A stretch of 64,000 bases of DNA from Liquorilactobacillus mali. Its GTDB lineage: Bacteria; Bacillota; Bacilli; Lactobacillales; Lactobacillaceae. Positions 27,913 to 36,354 of this stretch are shown here, one piece after another. Position 1 is the stretch's first letter; every line of letters begins with the position of its first letter. The position numbers and the translations under genes were made by a program. The notes under the pieces are model-generated. The model was not told where the DNA came from, ran no database searches, and saw only the letters and a list, made by a program, of their open reading frames with translations. The stretch covers positions 124,001 through 188,000 of the forward strand of contig NZ_JQAR01000002.1 of the NCBI RefSeq assembly GCF_001437155.1. The letters run 5' to 3'.

Positions 27913-28866
27913 ATGAGTTTAAAAAAAGCATTGCATTGTTGCATTAGAAGGACTCAATTTTTTATTGACTTACCATATGAGCAAAAGACTGGGAAAGAAC
28001 TTAGGAAAAGTGAATTAAGGGCAGTAGTTACTGGCGCAGTAAAATTAGTCAGTCTGTGGGCAAAAAGAAATGATTATTCACAAATAAAATATGATCTTTC
28101 TATGACAATAATTTTGAAGAATGAGGCACCATACATTAGAGAATGGCTTGCGTATTATATTTCAATTGGTGTCGAGCATTTTTACATCTATGACAACGAT
28201 AGTCAAGATGATTTAAAAGAAATAATAGACTCATTTGGAGATAAGGTAACTTATGTACGTTTTAGTGGTATTGGAAGACAAATGGATGCATATAATGATG
28301 CTCTAAATAAGTATGGCAGATACTCAAGGTATATGGGTTTTTTGGATGCAGATGAATTTATTTATTTGAAAGAGGGACAATTGAATTTTGTTGATTTTTT
28401 ACATAATTATTTTGCTGATCCGCATGTTGGAGGCTTTGTAATCAATTGGCAAATTTTTGGTTCTTCTTTTTTGAAAAAGAAACCTCATGGATTGGTAACC
28501 AATAATTTTGTATATCGGGCCAAGAAAGATTTTAAGAAGAACTTTCATGTAAAAACAATTGTGGATCCTAGAAAAGTAGCGGGATTCTTTAATGATCCGC
28601 ATGGTGCCTATTACTTACCTGGCTATTACGCAGTAAATGAAAAAAAGCAAAAGGTGGATGGACCATTCTCTCACAGTGTAAATACGGATAGGATTCAAAT
28701 TAATCATTACTTTACTAAATCAGAAGAAGAATTTATACAAAAAAAATCACGTGGGCGTGCGACTAAGAATTCACAAAGAACCATGCAAGATTTTGTGGAT
28801 CATGACAAAAATGACATTCTTGATGACTCAATGAGAATATACAATCAGCGAAATAAACTTGAGTAA
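27913..28866 (+). CDS. Glycosyltransferase family 92/DUF23-like protein
   Basis: 317 residues, predicted GT-A glycosyltransferase. The donor-site region shows NEAPYIREWLAYYISIG (about 75), IYDNDSQDD and the metal-binding FLDADEFIYL (about 138-147). This is the pattern of GT92/Glyco_tranf_2_4 proteins, which in bacteria modify polysaccharides or surface glycans. No signal or membrane segment, so cytosolic. ATG 27913 is ten bases from AAGGAG; a TTG at 27907 is also possible. Surroundings are more AT-rich than neighbours and the gene stands alone between housekeeping genes, so it may be an accessory insertion. Substrate unknown. Confidence 0.8.
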   Translation: MSLKKALHCCIRRTQFFIDLPYEQKTGKELRKSELRAVVTGAVKLVSLWAKRNDYSQIKYDLSMTIILKNEAPYIREWLAYYISIGVEHFYIYDNDSQDDLKEIIDSFGDKVTYVRFSGIGRQMDAYNDALNKYGRYSRYMGFLDADEFIYLKEGQLNFVDFLHNYFADPHVGGFVINWQIFGSSFLKKKPHGLVTNNFVYRAKKDFKKNFHVKTIVDPRKVAGFFNDPHGAYYLPGYYAVNEKKQKVDGPFSHSVNTDRIQINHYFTKSEEEFIQKKSRGRATKNSQRTMQDFVDHDKNDILDDSMRIYNQRNKLE

Positions 28867-28882
28867 AAAAATGCATACAATG

Positions 28883-28928
28883 TTTTCCTCCATGTAACCA
28901 AGTTAGCGGTTATCTGGGGGAATTTTTG
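28883..28928 (+). terminator. Rho-independent terminator downstream of the glycosyltransferase
   Basis: Stem TCCTCCA...AACC / GGTT...TGGGGGA with one internal mismatch, then TTTTT. Confidence 0.6.
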
Positions 28929-29049
28929 TTCAAACAGATGAAAATTAAAAGAGATAGAACCATCTTTTTTTTAGATTAATGCAAAAGTTGTTTGTTCTAA
29001 TAAGTCCTTTAATGTACAATAAATCTGAGAGTAAGAAGGGTTGAAAGTA

Positions 29050-30360
29050 ATGGCATTTGATGATTATGAACAGGCGATTTCCTTTATTCATGGAAGAACA
29101 AAGTTTAAGAAAATTCCAACTCTGGCTAGGATGAGATTATTTCTAAAGTATTTGGGTAATCCTGAAGCGGGCTTAGAAGTAATTCACGTAACGGGGACGA
29201 ATGGAAAGGGGTCAACCGTAGCTTTTTTAAGAGAATTATTGGAAGAGCAAGGACTAAAAGTTGGAACCTTCACGTCGCCATTTATTGTCAGGTTCAATGA
29301 AAGAATACAGATTAATAAGCAAATGATACCTGATAACAAACTGCTGAACCTCGTTAATTTTATCGTACCGATCGTTGCACAATTGGATGAAGAGTTAGCT
29401 GATGCTGAGGGAGGACCAACCGAGTTTGAGATTGTTACCGCATTGATGTTCTTATATTTTTCACAAGAAAAGGTTGATATTGCAGTTGTTGAAGTTGGTA
29501 TTGGGGGGACCTTTGATTCAACTAACGTAATAAGTAAACCGCTTGTGTCGGTCATCACAACGGTGGCTCATGATCATGCAAAATTATTAGGTAATTCTCT
29601 GGCACAGATTGCAGGGCACAAGGCAGGAATAATTAAAGAAAATCGACCAGTTGTGGTTGGAAATATCCCTGAAGAAGCACTTGATGTAATTAAGAAGAAA
29701 GCAAAAGAAAAAAATGCAAAATTATATACACCAAGTGAGAATTATTCTTTTAAAGAAGCTTCAAAAAAAGCTTTGTGGGGTGAAGTTATTGATTATGATG
29801 GCTTTGGTTTAACAATTAATGATTTGCGAACTTCACTTATGGGAGAATTTCAGCGTGAGAATGCGGCGGTGGCACTCAGTGCTTTTTTGATTGTTTCAAT
29901 GCAAAAAAAGTGGCACGTGAATAGCAAAGAAATTCGTTTGGCTGTAAAAAGGGCAACTTGGCCAGGCAGATTTGAAGCTGTGAGTGAAAAACCCCTAGTT
30001 GTACTGGATGGAGCCCATAATGTTGCAGCAATTGATATGATTGCAAAGACAATTAGAAAAAATTTCAAGAGCCAACATGTTTACATAATTGCCGCAATGT
30101 TAGCTGATAAACGGCCACGTGAGATGTTCGCCCAATTGAGTCAATTGCCCAATACGACAATATATGGAACAACATTTGCAGGCCCGCGACCGGTGGCTAA
30201 AGTCAAGGATGTTACTGTGAAAAGCGAAGGAATTGAATATTCTAAGAATTGGCAGGAAGCCTTGGTTAAAATTGTTGCACAGATGTCAGAAGAAGATATA
30301 ATTTTAATTACTGGATCTTTGTATTTCGTTTCTGAAGTAAGACACTATTTTTTAGATTAG
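29050..30360 (+). CDS. folC: Folylpolyglutamate synthase/dihydrofolate synthase
   Basis: Mur-ligase-family enzyme adding glutamates to folate. 436 residues. ATP loop VTGTNGKGST (about 49-58), TSPFIVRFNERIQ, VEVGIGGTFDSTN (about 147-159), TTVAHDHAKLLG with the Mg/carbamylated-Lys region HKAGIIK, and C-terminal LDGAHNVAA. ATG 29050 has AGAAGGG upstream at better spacing than the TTG at 29041. Followed by the HAD gene fifteen bases on, likely one transcript. Confidence 0.95.
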   Translation: MAFDDYEQAISFIHGRTKFKKIPTLARMRLFLKYLGNPEAGLEVIHVTGTNGKGSTVAFLRELLEEQGLKVGTFTSPFIVRFNERIQINKQMIPDNKLLNLVNFIVPIVAQLDEELADAEGGPTEFEIVTALMFLYFSQEKVDIAVVEVGIGGTFDSTNVISKPLVSVITTVAHDHAKLLGNSLAQIAGHKAGIIKENRPVVVGNIPEEALDVIKKKAKEKNAKLYTPSENYSFKEASKKALWGEVIDYDGFGLTINDLRTSLMGEFQRENAAVALSAFLIVSMQKKWHVNSKEIRLAVKRATWPGRFEAVSEKPLVVLDGAHNVAAIDMIAKTIRKNFKSQHVYIIAAMLADKRPREMFAQLSQLPNTTIYGTTFAGPRPVAKVKDVTVKSEGIEYSKNWQEALVKIVAQMSEEDIILITGSLYFVSEVRHYFLD

Positions 30361-30375
30361 GTGAGGACATTTAAG

Positions 30376-31029
30376 ATGAATGTAAAGTTAGTAATTTTTG
30401 ATATGGATGGCTTAGTGGTCGACTCTGAAAAGATTTATTTTGCTGCGAATAAAAGAGCGGCAAACAAATTAGGAATGCAATATTCGATGGATTATTATCG
30501 ACGCTTTATAGGTTCGGGCAACGATATGATGTATTCAGAGATGAGTCGTGATTATGGCAGCAGAGAGTTGATTTCTGAATTTATTAAATTAAGTAAACAA
30601 CAGGTCTTTGATGTTATTAAAGAAGAGGGATTACCACTGAAAAAGGGTTTTTTAGAATTGGCATCTTATCTACGCGATGCACGTATTCCAAGTATTCTAG
30701 CATCAAGTAACGATCGAAGTGCAATTGATTATTTCTTAGATATTGCTAAAATCGGTCAATACTTTTCAGAAATAATTTCAGCAGATGATGTGGTTAAGGC
30801 CAAACCCGAGCCTGATATCTTCGAACAAGCATGGGCAGCGTCAGGTCAGCATAACAAGAATGAGGCGGTAATTCTTGAAGATTCGTATAATGGTGTTTAT
30901 GCGGCAAACAATGCACATATCCCTGTAATTATGGTTCCAGACTTGATCCAGCCAACAAAAGAAGTTGCTGAGAGAACGCAGGTAGTTTTACCAAATTTAA
31001 ATGAAGTAAAAAGCTATTTTGAAAAATAA
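30376..31029 (+). CDS. HAD-superfamily hydrolase, subfamily IA (beta-phosphoglucomutase/YhcW-like)
   Basis: 217-residue HAD phosphatase. Motif I IFDMDGLVVDSE (nucleophile Asp about 10), helical cap, motif II ILASSND (about 104-110), motif III Lys in KAKPEPDIF (about 139) and motif IV ILEDSYNGVYAA (about 162-173). Substrate is probably a small sugar phosphate but cannot be set from sequence. ATG 30376 is preferred to GTG 30361, because GTGAGG is the ribosome site. Co-directional with folC. Confidence 0.88.
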   Translation: MNVKLVIFDMDGLVVDSEKIYFAANKRAANKLGMQYSMDYYRRFIGSGNDMMYSEMSRDYGSRELISEFIKLSKQQVFDVIKEEGLPLKKGFLELASYLRDARIPSILASSNDRSAIDYFLDIAKIGQYFSEIISADDVVKAKPEPDIFEQAWAASGQHNKNEAVILEDSYNGVYAANNAHIPVIMVPDLIQPTKEVAERTQVVLPNLNEVKSYFEK

Positions 31030-31033
31030 GATG

Positions 31034-31076
31034 AATCCCTTTTGTTTACGTAATTAAAAACGAAAGGGGTTTTCTT
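31034..31076 (+). promoter_or_regulatory. Hairpin overlapping the radC ribosome-binding site
   Basis: AATCCCTTTTGTT (31034-31046) pairs with AACGAAAGGGGTT (31059-31071) through 13 pairs with G-U. The 3' arm contains the AAAGGGG ribosome site of radC and is followed by TTCTT. It can be a terminator for the HAD gene, an RBS-masking stem, or both. Confidence 0.55.
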
Positions 31077-31748
31077 ATGCTGACAAACAGATACAATGAA
31101 GAAGAAATAATACAAAGATTGACTAAATATAGAGGATCCAGTATAAGTCAAAAAGAACTTTTGTTTTTACTTATTTGCGGTTTTTTGGGAAAAGAAAATG
31201 CATCAAAAAAAGTTAATCAGTTTTTTTTACAATATACAGACTTGCGTCAGATAAAAGATCTTTCTGACATAGAGTTGATGGAGATTGTTGAAAGTGAGCA
31301 TGATGTTCAGATGTTTAGAGCCCTTTGCGAATTCGCAGAGAGGCTCAATAAAAGACCAAAACTGACACTAGGAAAAATCTATACGAGTCAGGAAATAGGC
31401 GAGGAGATGTCACTAGAACTAGGACTGTATCTGCAGGAAGTATTATTTGTAATATTATTAGACACAAAGAATCAAATAATTGCAAAAAAAATTGTTTTTC
31501 AAGGGACCTTAGATACCGCTACAGTACACCCACGTGAAATTTTTCGTTTTGCATTGCAGTACGCTGCTGCCAGAATAATAATTGTTCATAATCATCCCAG
31601 TGGTGATACTGTACCTTCAAAGAATGATCTGCAGTTGACTAAGAGAATCGAAGAGTGCGGGAATATGATTGGTATAGGATTGCTTGATCACATTATTGTA
31701 GGATCATCACAATATTTGAGTATGCGTGAAGAAAAAATTCTTTCTTAA
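31077..31748 (+). CDS. radC: JAMM-domain protein RadC (UPF0758)
   Basis: 223 residues. N-terminal helix-hairpin-helix-like part, then the JAMM/MPN+ domain with HNHPSGDTVPSKND (about 177-190), the metal site, and the upstream Glu in LQEVLFVILLD. Historically named for DNA repair, but no repair enzyme activity is established; a nuclease or protease role is inferred from fold. It stands immediately before csp and mreBCD, the usual lactobacillus order. Translation may be limited by the hairpin covering its ribosome site. Confidence 0.9.
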   Translation: MLTNRYNEEEIIQRLTKYRGSSISQKELLFLLICGFLGKENASKKVNQFFLQYTDLRQIKDLSDIELMEIVESEHDVQMFRALCEFAERLNKRPKLTLGKIYTSQEIGEEMSLELGLYLQEVLFVILLDTKNQIIAKKIVFQGTLDTATVHPREIFRFALQYAAARIIIVHNHPSGDTVPSKNDLQLTKRIEECGNMIGIGLLDHIIVGSSQYLSMREEKILS

Positions 31749-31829
31749 AGATCGCCTTGAATTCCTTGTTCAAGTGGGATGAATATGCTAAACTTTTCAT
31801 TAGTTAATTATCAAGAAGGATGTGTTTAT

Positions 31830-32036
31830 TTGCTTACAGGTACAGTTCATTTTTTCGAAAAGGATGAAGGATACGGCTTCATTACCCCAGATGATAATGA
31901 ACAAGATATTTTTGTTCATTTTTCAGCAATTAAGACTGAAGGGTATAAGACGCTAGCTGAGGGACAGAGAGTCGAATTTGCTGTTGCCATGGGCAAACGG
32001 GGTCCGCAGGCAGTTAATGTCCATTTATTACAATAA
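31830..32036 (+). CDS. csp: Cold-shock-domain protein
   Basis: 68-residue single CSD, an RNA chaperone. RNP1-like motif GYGFITPDD and RNP2-like DIFVHFSAI are present. I start at TTG 31830 because AAGGA lies nine bases upstream and the product then has the standard CspA length; the ATG at 31779 would add 17 residues never seen in the fold. Between radC and mreB, about 180 bases before mreB. Confidence 0.85.
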   Translation: MLTGTVHFFEKDEGYGFITPDDNEQDIFVHFSAIKTEGYKTLAEGQRVEFAVAMGKRGPQAVNVHLLQ

Positions 32037-32144
32037 ATGATTGTATAAATAATGATTAAGAATATTGAGAGTTAAAGACATTTTGTGTATCATTTAGTAT
32101 GCTATCGAAGTAAGCAATTTTTAGTAAACGCCATTTAATTCTTA

Positions 32145-32153
32145 TGGTATAAT
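32145..32153 (+). promoter_or_regulatory. Extended -10 promoter candidate for the mre-min operon
   Basis: TGGTATAAT is a perfect extended -10 (TGnTATAAT), about 64 bases before the mreB start; -35 weak. Confidence 0.6.
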
Positions 32154-32216
32154 TGAACTATTATTGAAGAACTGCGTTATTTATTAAAATGAGGCAACGT
32201 GAAGGGATGAAATATA

Positions 32217-33221
32217 TTGTTCGGAATCGGGACGAAAAATATTGGTATAGACTTAGGTACAGCAAATACAATCGTGTATGCTGAAGGTAAGGGAATTGTA
32301 TTGCGTGAACCCTCAGTTGTAGCTAAGAATACAAAAACAGGCGAAATTGTTTCAGTTGGATCTGAAGCACGGGACATGATTGGACGTACGCCGGCAAGTA
32401 TTGTTGCAATTCGTCCAATGAAAGACGGTGTAATTGCAGACTATGATACGACGGTCGCAATGATGAAGTACTATATTCAAAAAGCTTTGGGTCGTAAGAC
32501 AGGCAAGCCATATGTGATGGTTTGTGTTCCTAGCGGCGTAACCGAAGTAGAAAAAAGAGCAGTGATCGATGCTACACGTGTTGCCGGAGCACGTGATGCT
32601 TATGTTATTGAAGAACCATTTGCAGCAGCTATTGGTGCGGGTCTTCCAGTTATGGATCCAACCGGAAGTATGGTCGTTGATATTGGTGGTGGTACAACAG
32701 ATGTTGCGACCATCTCATTAGGTGGAATTGTTTCTAGTCGCTCAATTAGAATGGCCGGTGATAAGATTGATGATGCTATCATTTACTATGTTCGTCAGCA
32801 TCATAATCTATTGATTGGTGAAAGAACAGCTGAAAAATTGAAGATGGATGTTGCATCGGCTTCAGTTGAGGCTGCAAAAGAGTTGGATAGTCAGACAATT
32901 CGTGGTCGTGATTTATTAAGTGGGCTTCCAAAGACAATTGATATTGAAGCTGTTGATGTTGCGCAATCAATTCAAGAGGTTGTGCAAGAAATCATTTCTG
33001 CAATCAAGGAAACATTGGAAGAAACATCTCCTGAGATCGCTGCTGATGTAATCGACCATGGGATTGTTCTTACCGGTGGTGGTGCACAATTGCGTCATTT
33101 GCCTGAAGTAATTGCAGATGCTACAAAAGTACCTGTATTTATTGCATCGGAGCCATTAGATTGTGTGGCTATCGGTACTGGTGAATCTCTAAAGAGTATT
33201 GAAGTAATGAAAAAAAGATAA
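32217..33221 (+). CDS. mreB: Rod-shape-determining actin homologue MreB
   Basis: Forms membrane-associated filaments guiding lateral wall synthesis, implying a rod-shaped cell. 334 residues. Actin-fold phosphate loops: [13 protein letters not shown] (about 9-21), [13 protein letters not shown] (about 158-170), and adenosine motif [13 protein letters not shown] (about 283-295). TTG start behind AAGGGATG. First gene of mreB-mreC-mreD-minC-minD. Confidence 0.97.
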   Translation: MFGIGTKNIGIDLGTANTIVYAEGKGIVLREPSVVAKNTKTGEIVSVGSEARDMIGRTPASIVAIRPMKDGVIADYDTTVAMMKYYIQKALGRKTGKPYVMVCVPSGVTEVEKRAVIDATRVAGARDAYVIEEPFAAAIGAGLPVMDPTGSMVVDIGGGTTDVATISLGGIVSSRSIRMAGDKIDDAIIYYVRQHHNLLIGERTAEKLKMDVASASVEAAKELDSQTIRGRDLLSGLPKTIDIEAVDVAQSIQEVVQEIISAIKETLEETSPEIAADVIDHGIVLTGGGAQLRHLPEVIADATKVPVFIASEPLDCVAIGTGESLKSIEVMKKR

Positions 33222-33315
33222 TAGAGACGATTGAAGCGTGTCATGTTGGGAGGTTGGGAGTATTCGTCCAGCCTCTTAATTTTTTGATACGTCTTTGAGT
33301 GTAGTGGAGGAAATA

Positions 33316-34164
33316 ATGCAAAGATTTTTTTTCAATAAAAGACTTATCATTGTACTTATTACATTGATTATCGGATTTGTATTAGTAGCATTTTCAGTGA
33401 CTGTTAGAAATAATAAATCAACGCCGCCAATTATCCAACAGTTTGGTAACGATGCTGCGGGTCTTGTTGATAGAGTTGTAAGCTATCCGATAAGTGCGGT
33501 CGGAAATGTTGGTGGAGCAGTTGAAGATTTGCTTAATACTTATCAGGAAAATCAAAAACTAAAAAAGCAAGTTGATAGTTTGGCATCTGAGAAGGTTTCT
33601 AATCAGACAATTCGTAAAGAAAATGCTGCTTTAAAAAAACAACTGAAGTTGAATAAGTCTTTGACAAATTATACTGCAGTTACATCTTATGTTATTGCAA
33701 GAACACCTTCTTCATGGCAAAATCAAATAATCATCAGCAAGGGTTCATTAGCTGGTGTTAAAAAGAATGCTGCCGTGTTATCTGACAAAGGATTGGTTGG
33801 CCGGGTTACTGAAGTAAACAAGACAAATAGTAAGGTCGAATTGATCAGCACAACGAATGATGACGCTGATCGCTTTGCTACAACAATCATCACAGATGAT
33901 GGTTCAGTCAATGGATTGATTACTAGCTACAATGCCGATACTAACAGACTAATAATGGGGCAAATTGATTCTCAAAAAACAATGAAGAAGGGTGACAAAG
34001 TCATTACTTCTGGTATGGGTGGCAACTCTCCTCAGGGAATCTATGTTGGAACTGTTATGAAAGTTGAAAAAGACGATTATGGATTGGCCTCAAAAGTTGA
34101 AATAAAACCTGCGGCAGATTTGACGAATCTTAATATAGTTACTGTTGCAAAAAGAACGGATTAG
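33316..34164 (+). CDS. mreC: Cell-shape protein MreC
   Basis: 282 residues: short cytosolic N terminus, one transmembrane helix (about 11-30), an extracellular coiled coil (about 65-105, NQKLKKQVDSL), and the beta-domain with VIARTPSSWQNQIIISKGS and SGMGGNSPQGIYVG. Scaffold linking MreB to penicillin-binding proteins outside the membrane. ATG 33316 follows GTGGAGGA; an upstream extension to 33295 overlaps this site. Eleven bases from mreD. Confidence 0.95.
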   Translation: MQRFFFNKRLIIVLITLIIGFVLVAFSVTVRNNKSTPPIIQQFGNDAAGLVDRVVSYPISAVGNVGGAVEDLLNTYQENQKLKKQVDSLASEKVSNQTIRKENAALKKQLKLNKSLTNYTAVTSYVIARTPSSWQNQIIISKGSLAGVKKNAAVLSDKGLVGRVTEVNKTNSKVELISTTNDDADRFATTIITDDGSVNGLITSYNADTNRLIMGQIDSQKTMKKGDKVITSGMGGNSPQGIYVGTVMKVEKDDYGLASKVEIKPAADLTNLNIVTVAKRTD

Positions 34165-34175
34165 AAGGTGGTTTG

Positions 34176-34691
34176 ATGAGAGTTTCAAAAATACGATATT
34201 ATTACCCCTTGGGTCTGTTCATAGCTCTTTTTCTAGATGGAACTTTAAGCAATATTTTTGCGGGTAACTTTTTTACGGCTAATTTGTCCATTGAAAGTCG
34301 CTTATTTCTGCTTTGGGTTGTAATGAGTGTCTTTTTTGCAAAAGTTGAACATCCATTTTTTTGGGCAATTGCGGTTGGATTAACATTTGACTTGTTTTTC
34401 ACGGGTATAATTGGACCATTTTTCATGTTAGTCCCACTTATTCTTTATTTGACTAGAGTGATGTATAGTTTTTTTACACCATCCTTTATTGTGGTACTAT
34501 TAATATATCTGATAGATATTGCACTCTTTACACTTTTATTCTACTGGATTAACGTACTGATCGGTTTTACGAGTGTTTCGCTTGCAAGCTTTATCAGTGG
34601 TACACTTGGACCCACATTAGCCTTTAATCTGGCAGTATTTGTAATATTATATTTGCCAATTAAAGGTCTGATGGAGATGTCCTCAAGATAG
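34176..34691 (+). CDS. mreD: Rod-shape-determining membrane protein MreD
   Basis: 171 residues, almost entirely hydrophobic with five or six helices. Sequence is poorly conserved in this family, but the Phe/Leu-rich pattern, LTFDLFFTGIIG-type motif and position between mreC and minC identify it. Part of the elongation complex. ATG 34176 follows AAGGTGG; sixteen bases before the minC ATG. Confidence 0.9.
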   Translation: MRVSKIRYYYPLGLFIALFLDGTLSNIFAGNFFTANLSIESRLFLLWVVMSVFFAKVEHPFFWAIAVGLTFDLFFTGIIGPFFMLVPLILYLTRVMYSFFTPSFIVVLLIYLIDIALFTLLFYWINVLIGFTSVSLASFISGTLGPTLAFNLAVFVILYLPIKGLMEMSSR

Positions 34692-34706
34692 GGGGTGGCG
34701 TTTAAA

Positions 34707-35384
34707 ATGCAAAACGTTGTTTTAAAAGGTCATAAAAACGGCTATGTGATAGCAATTCGTGCAGATTCCAAGTTTGAAGATGTTCTTGCTGAAGTAACAA
34801 CTTTGTTTGCAGATTTGCAGAAGGATAAGAAGCGTGATTCTGCACAGCCAATTTCTTTTAATATCACCACAGGAACACGGCTGTTAAGTGCCGAAGAAAA
34901 GAAAAAGATTGAGGATGTTGTAAGTAATTATCCGCTCTTTTCGATACATAAGTTTACTTCTGATGTTATGCTTGTTCAGGATGCTATTGAGATGGTCGAG
35001 AGTAAAGTTGTACATCTTAATGCAAATACTGTGAGAAATGGTCAAATTGAATATATCAAAGGTGATGTCCTATTCATAGGCAATTTGCATCGTGGAGGGA
35101 TTTTGAGAGCAACTGGGAATGTATTTTTACTTGGTAATTGTGAAGGAATCATACATGCTGGTTATTTAAGCGATGCACAGGCAATTATTGCTGGAAATGT
35201 TTCAAAAGCCCAACAGGTCAGGATTGCGGATGTGGTCGATATCATTTCTGATGATGAAGAAAAAATGGCAAGAGATAGTGAAGTCGTAGTTTACGTTAAT
35301 GACTTGCACGCACTTGATTACACTGAACGTGATCAAGTGAAAGTGATTAGACCAAAATTATTTGCACATATGGGAGGTTACTAA
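34707..35384 (+). CDS. minC: Septum site-determining protein MinC
   Basis: Inhibitor of FtsZ assembly away from midcell. 225 residues: variable N-terminal FtsZ-contact domain and C-terminal beta-helix domain that binds MinD (about 110-215, VRNGQIEYIKGDVLFIG, GGILRATGNVFLLGN, GIIHAGYLSDAQAIIAG). ATG 34707 is used because GGTGG at 34693-34697 is the ribosome site; the GTG at 34695 falls within it. Two bases before minD. Confidence 0.94.
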   Translation: MQNVVLKGHKNGYVIAIRADSKFEDVLAEVTTLFADLQKDKKRDSAQPISFNITTGTRLLSAEEKKKIEDVVSNYPLFSIHKFTSDVMLVQDAIEMVESKVVHLNANTVRNGQIEYIKGDVLFIGNLHRGGILRATGNVFLLGNCEGIIHAGYLSDAQAIIAGNVSKAQQVRIADVVDIISDDEEKMARDSEVVVYVNDLHALDYTERDQVKVIRPKLFAHMGGY

Positions 35385-35386
35385 AG

Positions 35387-36193
35387 ATGGGCAAAGCGAT
35401 TGTTGTTACTTCTGGAAAAGGTGGGGTAGGAAAGACAACTACTTCTGCTAATTTAGGAACCGCACTTGCACTCTCTGATAAAAAGGTTTGTTTACTTGAT
35501 TTGGATATTGGATTAAGAAACCTTGACGTTATTTTAGGCTTAGATAATAGAATTATTTATGATATTGTGGATGTTGCCAAGGGAAGAGCGAAGCTGCATC
35601 AGGCTTTAATCAAGGACAAGCGCTTTGATGACAAACTATTTTTATTACCAGCAGCACAAAATGCTGATAAATCAGTGCTTGAACCGGATGAGGTCAAGGC
35701 AATAGTTGATGAATTAAAACCAGACTATGACTATGTTCTGATCGATTGCCCCGCTGGAATCGAACAAGGATTCTTGAATGCTATTGCTGGGGCGGATCAA
35801 GCAATTGTTGTTTCGACACCTGAGATTTCGGCCGTTCGTGACGCCGACCGTGTGATTGGACTGCTTGAAAAAGCAGGTTTAAAAGAGCCACCACAACTGG
35901 TTATAAACAGAATAAGAACTCACATGATGAACGATGGGCAGGTCATGGATATTGATGAGATAACACATCATTTATCTATTAATTTGCTTGGGATAGTATT
36001 TGATGACGACAAAGTGATCAGTACATCTAATAAGGGTGAACCTATTGTTTTAGATGAAACTAACCCAGCTGCACAGGGATATCGTAATATCGCACGGAGA
36101 CTGCAAGGCGAGACGGTACCTTTGATGAATATCAAAGAAGTTGAAAAGAAGGGATTTCTTCAAAATATTTTTTCGTGGTTTAAGAAAAAGTAG
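35387..36193 (+). CDS. minD: Septum site-determining ATPase MinD
   Basis: 268-residue ParA/MinD ATPase that recruits MinC to the membrane. Deviant Walker A SGKGGVGKTTT (about 9-19), switch I and II with LLDLDIGLRNLD and LIDCPAGIEQG, and the C-terminal amphipathic membrane helix GFLQNIFSWFKKK. No MinE is encoded here; as in other Firmicutes, DivIVA/MinJ-type partners would position it. Last gene of the operon, followed by a terminator. Confidence 0.96.
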   Translation: MGKAIVVTSGKGGVGKTTTSANLGTALALSDKKVCLLDLDIGLRNLDVILGLDNRIIYDIVDVAKGRAKLHQALIKDKRFDDKLFLLPAAQNADKSVLEPDEVKAIVDELKPDYDYVLIDCPAGIEQGFLNAIAGADQAIVVSTPEISAVRDADRVIGLLEKAGLKEPPQLVINRIRTHMMNDGQVMDIDEITHHLSINLLGIVFDDDKVISTSNKGEPIVLDETNPAAQGYRNIARRLQGETVPLMNIKEVEKKGFLQNIFSWFKKK

Positions 36194-36217
36194 AATTAAT
36201 TTCTAATGTGAGAAGAG

Positions 36218-36247
36218 CGGAGCCAATTATTATGGCTTCGTTTTTTT
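36218..36247 (+). terminator. Rho-independent terminator of the mre-min operon
   Basis: CGGAGCC (36218-36224) pairs with GGCTTCG (36234-36240), then T7. Confidence 0.85.
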
Positions 36248-36354
36248 ATTGTGCTAATAAAAATGACAAATGAATCAATGAAGAGTAAAATTTTTCATAG
36301 ATATCTTGTTTTTTGCGCAGTAATGTTAAGCAAAAATCAGAAAAGGGGAAGTAG

